Assembly (NCBI RefSeq): GCF_001942345.1
Contig: NZ_MKKI01000046.1
Span: 108,703 to 172,702 of the forward strand
Reading direction: 5' to 3'
DNA: 64,000 nucleotides
Origin: Corynebacterium sp. CNJ-954
Lineage (GTDB): Bacteria > Actinomycetota > Actinomycetes > Mycobacteriales > Mycobacteriaceae
In this document: piece by piece, positions 59,881 through 64,000 of the stretch
How the letters are laid out: the number at the start of each line of letters is the position of its first letter
Position numbering within the stretch: position 1 is the stretch's first letter
Notes under the pieces: model-generated
The model's database searches: none
Seen by the model: the letters and a program-made list of their open reading frames with translations, nothing else
What the model was told of the DNA's origin: nothing
Position numbers and translations under genes: made by a program

Positions 59881-60897
59881 TCACTCACCGTCGACGTCGA
59901 AGATGTCAGCCACATCGGTGAGGATGTGATCTGCCCCGATCGGGCTGACCGAGGTCATCCAGGTCCCTTCATCCACGTCGACCTTGCGTCCGTCGAAGGA
60001 TGTCCAGGTGGATGTCTGGAGAACGGCGTCAGAGATCGCCGACCACTCCTTTGCCTTCGCTGTGCCTTCTTCCGGAACAGACACGAGGATCAGGTCGGCG
60101 TCCGCCTCATCGAGGTTCTCCCGTGAGACCACGTACATTCCGAAATCCTGCCCCGGGTACCCGGACTCCTGGTTCTCGGGACGCGGCAGACCGGCCATCG
60201 CGAGCACTGAGCCGGAGAACGTGTCTTCGCCGTACAGCCTGATCGTGTTCTCGTCCTTGATCCGCACGACGCTGACTTCCGGTACATCGTCCGTGCCCTC
60301 GTCCCGGATCCGGTCGCCGATACGGCTGGCGCGATCACGGATCTCGGTCAGTCGTTGTTCGGCCTGCTCCTTCTTCCCCAGTGCCTCGCCGGTCAACAGG
60401 TAGTTCTCCTGCCAGGTGTCTCCGGTGTCTTCGCTGAACACGGTGGGGGCGATCTCCGTGAGCTGGTCGTAGTACTCCTTGTGCCGCACGTCGGAGGACA
60501 GGATCAGATCAGGTTGCAGAGCCGCGATCTTCTCCAGCTGCGGTTCCGCGATGTTCCCCACAGATTCGACATCCGCGGCGCGTTCTGCCTGGTCGTCGTC
60601 AAGGTAGGTCGGGACCAGCTCGGCACCGATATCGGAGACACCGACCACCGTGCCGCCCAGGTCCACCACGTAGTCCAGGTAGGCGTTGTCGAGGGCGATT
60701 ATGCGCTGGGGCGCTTCGGGGATCTCGGTGGCCCCGCGGAAGTGGTCCACCGTCAGGGGAAATGCCTGTGACGAGGTTGTTGAGTCCGGTGAACCGGAGG
60801 TCGAGTCGTCTCCGGAATCAGAAGAGCAGGAGCTGAGGGACAAGCCGACGGCGACCGCCGGAACCAGGATCGCGCCAAGTGCGCGAAGGACTTTCAT
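59881..60897 (-). CDS. Iron-siderophore ABC transporter binding lipoprotein
   Basis: A 338-residue substrate-binding protein of the FepB/FhuD type (PeriBP class III). Lipobox LSSCSS follows the signal, then PQRIIALDNAYLDYVVDLGGTVVGVSD, IAALQPDLILSSDVRH, IAPTVF and a long helix typical of the class. No permease or ATPase gene is adjacent, so it must work with components elsewhere, or with the IrtAB-like system 18 kb away. TATCCT (plus 60904-60909) ends 6 nt before the ATG. No convincing DtxR box was seen in the 159-bp gap to purB. Confidence 0.88.
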   Translation of the reverse strand: MKVLRALGAILVPAVAVGLSLSSCSSDSGDDSTSGSPDSTTSSQAFPLTVDHFRGATEIPEAPQRIIALDNAYLDYVVDLGGTVVGVSDIGAELVPTYLDDDQAERAADVESVGNIAEPQLEKIAALQPDLILSSDVRHKEYYDQLTEIAPTVFSEDTGDTWQENYLLTGEALGKKEQAEQRLTEIRDRASRIGDRIRDEGTDDVPEVSVVRIKDENTIRLYGEDTFSGSVLAMAGLPRPENQESGYPGQDFGMYVVSRENLDEADADLILVSVPEEGTAKAKEWSAISDAVLQTSTWTSFDGRKVDVDEGTWMTSVSPIGADHILTDVADIFDVDGE

Positions 60898-61040
60898 GAG
60901 GTAAGGATAGCGTGGCTTTCCCTGCCGGTGCGTGCTGAATCGGTCGAGGTCTCCGACGTTGTCACCGATGATCGCGAACCAGTCGTGATTACCGGGGTCG
61001 GGCACCACTTCCGCACAGTAGTCACTGTGGGAATTGGTTA

Positions 61041-61049
61041 TGGGATACT
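61041..61049 (+). promoter_or_regulatory. Extended -10 promoter of leaderless purB
   Basis: TGGGATACT contains an extended -10 (TGg + GATACT, 61044-61049) ending 7 nt before the GTG at 61057. No Shine-Dalgarno is present. Confidence 0.55.
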
Positions 61050-61056
61050 GGTTGCC

Positions 61057-62487
61057 GTGGCTGACAAAAAGAAGATCTCGAATGTCCTGGCGAACCGCTA
61101 CGCCTCCGCTGAACTCACTGCTATCTGGAGCCCTGAGGACAAGATCCTCATGGAGCGCCGCCTGTGGATCGCGGTGATGAAGGCGCAGAAGAACCTGGGC
61201 ATTGATATCGCCGGTGCAGCGATCGTCGACTACGAGCGTGTCATCGACACCATCGACCTCGACTCCATCGCGGAGCGTGAGAAAGTCACGCGGCATGACG
61301 TGAAGGCGCGCATTGAGGAGTTCAATGCGCTGGCTGGCCACGAGGACATCCACAAGGGGATGACCAGCCGGGACCTGACCGAGAACGTGGAGCAGCTGCA
61401 GATCCACCGGTCGCTGACCATCGCCCGTGACAAAGCCGTCGCCGTCCTGGCACAGCTCGGGCGCCACGCCGCGGAGTACAAGTCCCTGGTGATGGCAGGA
61501 CGGTCACACAATGTTGCTGCACAGGCGACGACGCTGGGCAAGCGCTTCGCCTCAGCGGCGGATGAACTCATGGTCGGGATCGAGCGCATCGAGAACCTGC
61601 TGGACCGTTACCCGCTGCGCGGGGTCAAGGGGCCGATGGGCACCAGCCAGGACATGCTCGACCTGCTGGGTGGCGACGCGAAGAAGTTGGCGGCTCTCGA
61701 GCAGGTCATCGCCGATGAGCTCGGCTTCGCCAGGATCTTCGACTCTGTCGGGCAGGTCTACCCGCGCTCACTCGACTTCGACGCCCTCTCTGCACTGGTG
61801 GAACTGGGCGCGGCGATGTCGTCACTGTCGATGACGATCCGCCTGATGGCCGGCAACGAGACCGTGACCGAGGGCTTCAAGGAGGGGCAGGTCGGCTCGT
61901 CCGCCATGCCACACAAGATGAACGCGCGGTCCTGCGAGCGTGTCGGAGGCATGCAGATCATCCTGCGGGGTTACATGACCATGGCCTCTGACCTCGCCGG
62001 ATCCCAGTGGAACGAGGGTGACGTCTTCTGTTCGGTGGTCCGTCGCGTCGCCCTGCCGGACGCGTTCTTCGCCTTCGACGGCATGTGCGAGACGTTCCTC
62101 ACCGTCCTCGACGAGTTCGGCGCGTTCCCGGCGATGATCGACCGGGAGCTGGAACGCTACCTTCCCTTCCTTGCCACCACCCGCATTCTCATGGCGGCGG
62201 TCCGTGCCGGGGTGGGACGGGAGACGGCACATGAGGTCATCAAGGAGAATGCGGTTGCCGTGGCGCTCAACATGCGGGAGAACGGCGGGGACCAGGACCT
62301 GGTCCAGCGTCTGGCGGCGGATGAGAGACTTCCGCTCGATGCGGACGCACTGAATACGGCACTGGCCGACCGTCACGCGTTCATCGGCGCGGCCGAAGAC
62401 CAGGTCGACCGCGTCCTCGCCCGGATCAACGCGCTGGTATCCGCCCACCCGGAGGCCGCGTCCTACCGACCGGACGACATCCTCTAG
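61057..62487 (+). CDS. purB: Adenylosuccinate lyase
   Basis: PurB catalyses two fumarate-releasing steps of purine synthesis. The 476-residue fumarase-superfamily protein begins ADKKKISNVLANRYASAELTAIWSPEDK, has GMTSRDLTENVEQ, AGRSHNVAAQATTLGKRFA (general acid region), and the signature GSSAMPHKMNARSCERV. GTG 61057 is fixed by the extended -10 7 nt upstream; the upstream in-frame extension lies in the divergent promoter region. It ends 9 nt before the convergent LysE gene. Confidence 0.96.
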   Translation: MADKKKISNVLANRYASAELTAIWSPEDKILMERRLWIAVMKAQKNLGIDIAGAAIVDYERVIDTIDLDSIAEREKVTRHDVKARIEEFNALAGHEDIHKGMTSRDLTENVEQLQIHRSLTIARDKAVAVLAQLGRHAAEYKSLVMAGRSHNVAAQATTLGKRFASAADELMVGIERIENLLDRYPLRGVKGPMGTSQDMLDLLGGDAKKLAALEQVIADELGFARIFDSVGQVYPRSLDFDALSALVELGAAMSSLSMTIRLMAGNETVTEGFKEGQVGSSAMPHKMNARSCERVGGMQIILRGYMTMASDLAGSQWNEGDVFCSVVRRVALPDAFFAFDGMCETFLTVLDEFGAFPAMIDRELERYLPFLATTRILMAAVRAGVGRETAHEVIKENAVAVALNMRENGGDQDLVQRLAADERLPLDADALNTALADRHAFIGAAEDQVDRVLARINALVSAHPEAASYRPDDIL

Positions 62488-62495
62488 AACAACCT

Positions 62496-63134
62496 CTAGA
62501 ACGCGAGCACATCCAGCAGCAGCCACACCCCGAACCCGGTCAGGAGCACGCCGGAGAACGCCGTCACCGCGGTATTCAGGCGCGGCCGCCCCAGCAGCAG
62601 CGACCGGGCGAAAAGAGCGACGCCGAAGTAGATCACGACGACCTCGAGGATGAAGATGCTTCCGAGGAGTCCGGTCTGGGCGGTTGAGCTCCATCCGTCG
62701 GGGGTCAGGTACTGCGGCAGGAGAGCGAGCAGCAGCATCATCGCCTTCGGGTTGATGCCGCTGACACCCATGCCGCGCAGGTAGAGGTTCAGGCCCGTCA
62801 TGCCGTCCGCCGTGCCGGTATCGCCGTCTGTCGTCGGACGGGAACCCGCCGTTGCTCGGAGGCTCAACAGGGAGCTCATTCCCAGGTAGGTGATGTAGCA
62901 GGCTCCGGCCAGCGTCAGAACGCTGAGAACGTCCGGGTGTGAGGAGACCAGGGTACCGACACCCACCGCGACGGCGGCGACGAGCACGACGTATCCACTG
63001 GCGAGGCCGAGAACCGGAGGGACGACGGACCGGCTGCGGGCACCTGTGCTGATGACGTAGGCCCAGTCCGCGCCGGGGACCAGAGTAAGTAGTGCTGCCG
63101 TGACCGCGAACTGCAGGACCAGAGTAGCTTCCAT
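62496..63134 (-). CDS. LysE-family amino-acid exporter
   Basis: A 212-residue six-helix exporter: LLTLVPGADWAYVISTGARSRS (the PGP..N region, here PGAD), LSVLTLAGACYITYLGMSSL, LRGMGVSGINPKAMMLLLALLPQYL and a C-terminal FSGVLLTGFGVWLLLDVL. It is divergent from an Lrp/AsnC-type regulator, the usual pairing in which the regulator activates export when the amino acid is abundant. TAAGAT (plus 63143-63148) ends 8 nt before the ATG. Confidence 0.9.
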   Translation of the reverse strand: MEATLVLQFAVTAALLTLVPGADWAYVISTGARSRSVVPPVLGLASGYVVLVAAVAVGVGTLVSSHPDVLSVLTLAGACYITYLGMSSLLSLRATAGSRPTTDGDTGTADGMTGLNLYLRGMGVSGINPKAMMLLLALLPQYLTPDGWSSTAQTGLLGSIFILEVVVIYFGVALFARSLLLGRPRLNTAVTAFSGVLLTGFGVWLLLDVLAF

Positions 63135-63137
63135 GAT

Positions 63138-63219
63138 ATGGAATCTTATTGCAGGTAGCGGGGAATGTGTTTCGAAGTTTCAGCGCCTATCTGGGCATGT
63201 GTGGGAAGATTTATTCCAT
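63138..63219. promoter_or_regulatory. Lrp/LysE divergent promoter with terminal inverted repeats
   Basis: ATGGAAT (63138-63144) and ATTCCAT (63213-63219) are inverted near the two ends of the gap; the right copy includes the regulator start codon. A weak -10-like GAAGAT (63205-63210) ends 7 nt before ATG 63218. The arms could be Lrp-binding half sites. Confidence 0.4.
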
Positions 63220-63673
63220 GGATGCGATTGACCGGAAAATAATCTCACTGCTCCAGGAGGACGGGCGTATGAGCGTCACAGATCTCGCCGAGCAGGCGCG
63301 GTTGAGTGTGTCGACATGTCACCGTCGGCTCCGCGATCTCGAGAACACGGGAGTGATCCGCGGGTATCACGCCGCGGTGGATCCCGAGGCGCTGGGCCTC
63401 ACTTTCGAGGCACTGGTCATGGTGACCATGGGCAGGACTGACCAGGCTACTGTCGCAGCATTCGAGGATGCAGTCGAAGCGGAGCCTGCCATCGTCTCGG
63501 CTGAGCGGCTCTTCGGGGAGACGGACTATATCCTGCGGACACTGACCCGCGATATGGCCGGATACCAGGAACTCTACGATTCCGTGCTCGGCACCCTGCC
63601 AGGGGTGGAGCGGTTGAACTCCACCATGGTGATGAAACGGGTCGTGGACGGATCCAGAGGGCCCGTCGTCTAG
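63218..63673 (+). CDS. Lrp/AsnC-family transcriptional regulator
   Basis: A 151-residue regulator with the HTH AIDRKIISLLQEDGRMSVTDLAEQARLSVSTCHRRLRDLENTGVIRGY and a C-terminal RAM ligand domain (ALVMVTMGRTDQATVAAFEDAV, ETDYILRTL). It is expected to sense an amino acid and activate the divergent LysE gene. ATG 63218 matches family starts (MDAIDRKI); the upstream in-frame start lies in the operator region. Confidence 0.93.
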   Translation: MDAIDRKIISLLQEDGRMSVTDLAEQARLSVSTCHRRLRDLENTGVIRGYHAAVDPEALGLTFEALVMVTMGRTDQATVAAFEDAVEAEPAIVSAERLFGETDYILRTLTRDMAGYQELYDSVLGTLPGVERLNSTMVMKRVVDGSRGPVV

Positions 63674-63726
63674 GGCGTGTCGTATCAAGGTGTGGGCCAG
63701 GCGCCGGCGGCCTGGCGGTGGAAATG

Positions 63727-63777
63727 GTTCTAGCCCCGTGCACGCATCCGGTGAGAATACGTGCACGAGGCTAGAAC
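63727..63777. terminator. Long inverted repeat between convergent genes
   Basis: GTTCTAGCC-C-CGTGCACG (63727-63744) is mirrored by CGTGCACG-A-GGCTAGAAC (63760-63777) around a 15-base loop. The 18-nt arms have a single mismatch, and each contains the palindrome GTGCAC. It lies between the Lrp gene and the convergent pyc gene and is probably a bidirectional terminator. Confidence 0.6.
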
Positions 63778-63842
63778 TACTTCAGAGGAGACCTTTCAGG
63801 GGAATGCTGTGAACCCCAGCAGCGGTCCCGTTACTCCACGGC

Positions 63843-64000
63843 TTACTCCACGACGACGAGGAGGTCGCCGCCCTCCACCTTCGTCGGTTGGCTCATCACC
63901 ACCCGGGCGATGGTCCCGGCGATCGGGGCGGTGATCGACGCTTCCATCTTCATCGCCTCGATCACCGCGACCGCATCCCCGGCCTCCACGGTGTCACCCA
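63843..64000 (-). CDS. pyc: Pyruvate carboxylase, C-terminal biotinyl domain (partial)
   Basis: The minus strand reads GDTVEAGDAVAVIEAMKMEA, then SITAPIAGTIARVVMSQPTKVEGGDLLVVVE and a TAA at 63843-63845. EAMKMEA holds the Lys that is biotinylated. The ending KVEGGDLLVVV matches the C-terminus of C. glutamicum pyruvate carboxylase as remembered, although a biotinyl end of another carboxylase cannot be excluded. The rest of the gene lies beyond the window. Confidence 0.8.
   Translation of the reverse strand, partial: GDTVEAGDAVAVIEAMKMEASITAPIAGTIARVVMSQPTKVEGGDLLVVVE

Noticed and set aside
60898..61056. DtxR box between the siderophore-binding protein and purB
   Set aside because: The best match by eye (around 60902-60920) agrees with the consensus at less than half of the positions.
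1..64000. CRISPR array, rRNA genes or insertion sequences
   Set aside because: No regularly spaced direct repeats, rRNA motifs, transposase motifs or terminal inverted repeats with target duplications were seen.

Overview
The window is chromosomal DNA from a high-GC member of the Corynebacteriales, most likely Corynebacterium. The reasons are the carD-ispD-ispF block with cysS and rlmB close by, the otsA / META-like lipoprotein / otsB / LacI regulator / metal ABC block, a threonine exporter next to tRNA-Thr, and the purB / purD / HIT / two-component block. From memory these orders resemble C. glutamicum; no search was run. Many start codons sit 6-8 nt after a TANNNT -10 box, the geometry of leaderless transcripts that are common in this order.

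Layout. 1-2745: carD, ispD, ispF and a RibD/DHFR-type reductase. 2928-7671: a predicted Tat-exported lipoprotein with an intradiol-dioxygenase fold, a compact tatA-tatC-tatB cassette, then a NarL-type sensor kinase whose response regulator carries a frameshift. 7689-13967: a secreted lipoprotein, a fumarylacetoacetase-family enzyme divergent from cysS, a decayed HepT/MntA toxin-antitoxin pair, a frameshifted MFS transporter and rlmB. 14117-23719: a lipoprotein, a Zn/Mn ABC importer divergent from an IpsA-like LacI regulator, the trehalose genes otsB and otsA, a Lys/Ala-rich protein and thrE.

23882-30317: tRNA-Thr(TGT) followed by an island-like accessory stretch. It holds a possible integrase remnant, several small membrane proteins, a two-gene operon of proline-rich proteins with Asp-rich metal-binding-like loops (the upstream gene has a nonsense codon and two insertions), and a frameshifted LysE exporter. 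30387-37814: an LppP/LprE-type lipoprotein, a DUF418 protein, glycerol dehydrogenase divergent from a fused dihydroxyacetone kinase, a small Gly/Ser repeat protein, a DoxX-like protein, an acetyltransferase and a DUF559-type protein.

37980-42303: an IrtAB-like siderophore importer with a DtxR-box-like site upstream; irtA is frameshifted. 42306-47475: a frameshifted UMF1-type MFS gene divergent from crtB and a frameshifted crtI, then an acetyltransferase and an L,D-transpeptidase. 47637-54778: a PhoR/PhoS-like two-component system, a lipase, and a PadR-controlled MacB-like ABC operon with three operator copies. 54993-64000: lipase and HIT protein divergent from purD, a lipoprotein, a Nei2-type glycosylase, a siderophore-binding lipoprotein divergent from purB, a LysE exporter divergent from an Lrp/AsnC regulator, and the 3' end of pyruvate carboxylase.

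At least six genes are broken by one single-base deletion each. In every case restoring one base gives one continuous reading frame. The housekeeping genes are intact. This could be genuine gene decay or consensus error; the sequence alone cannot decide.
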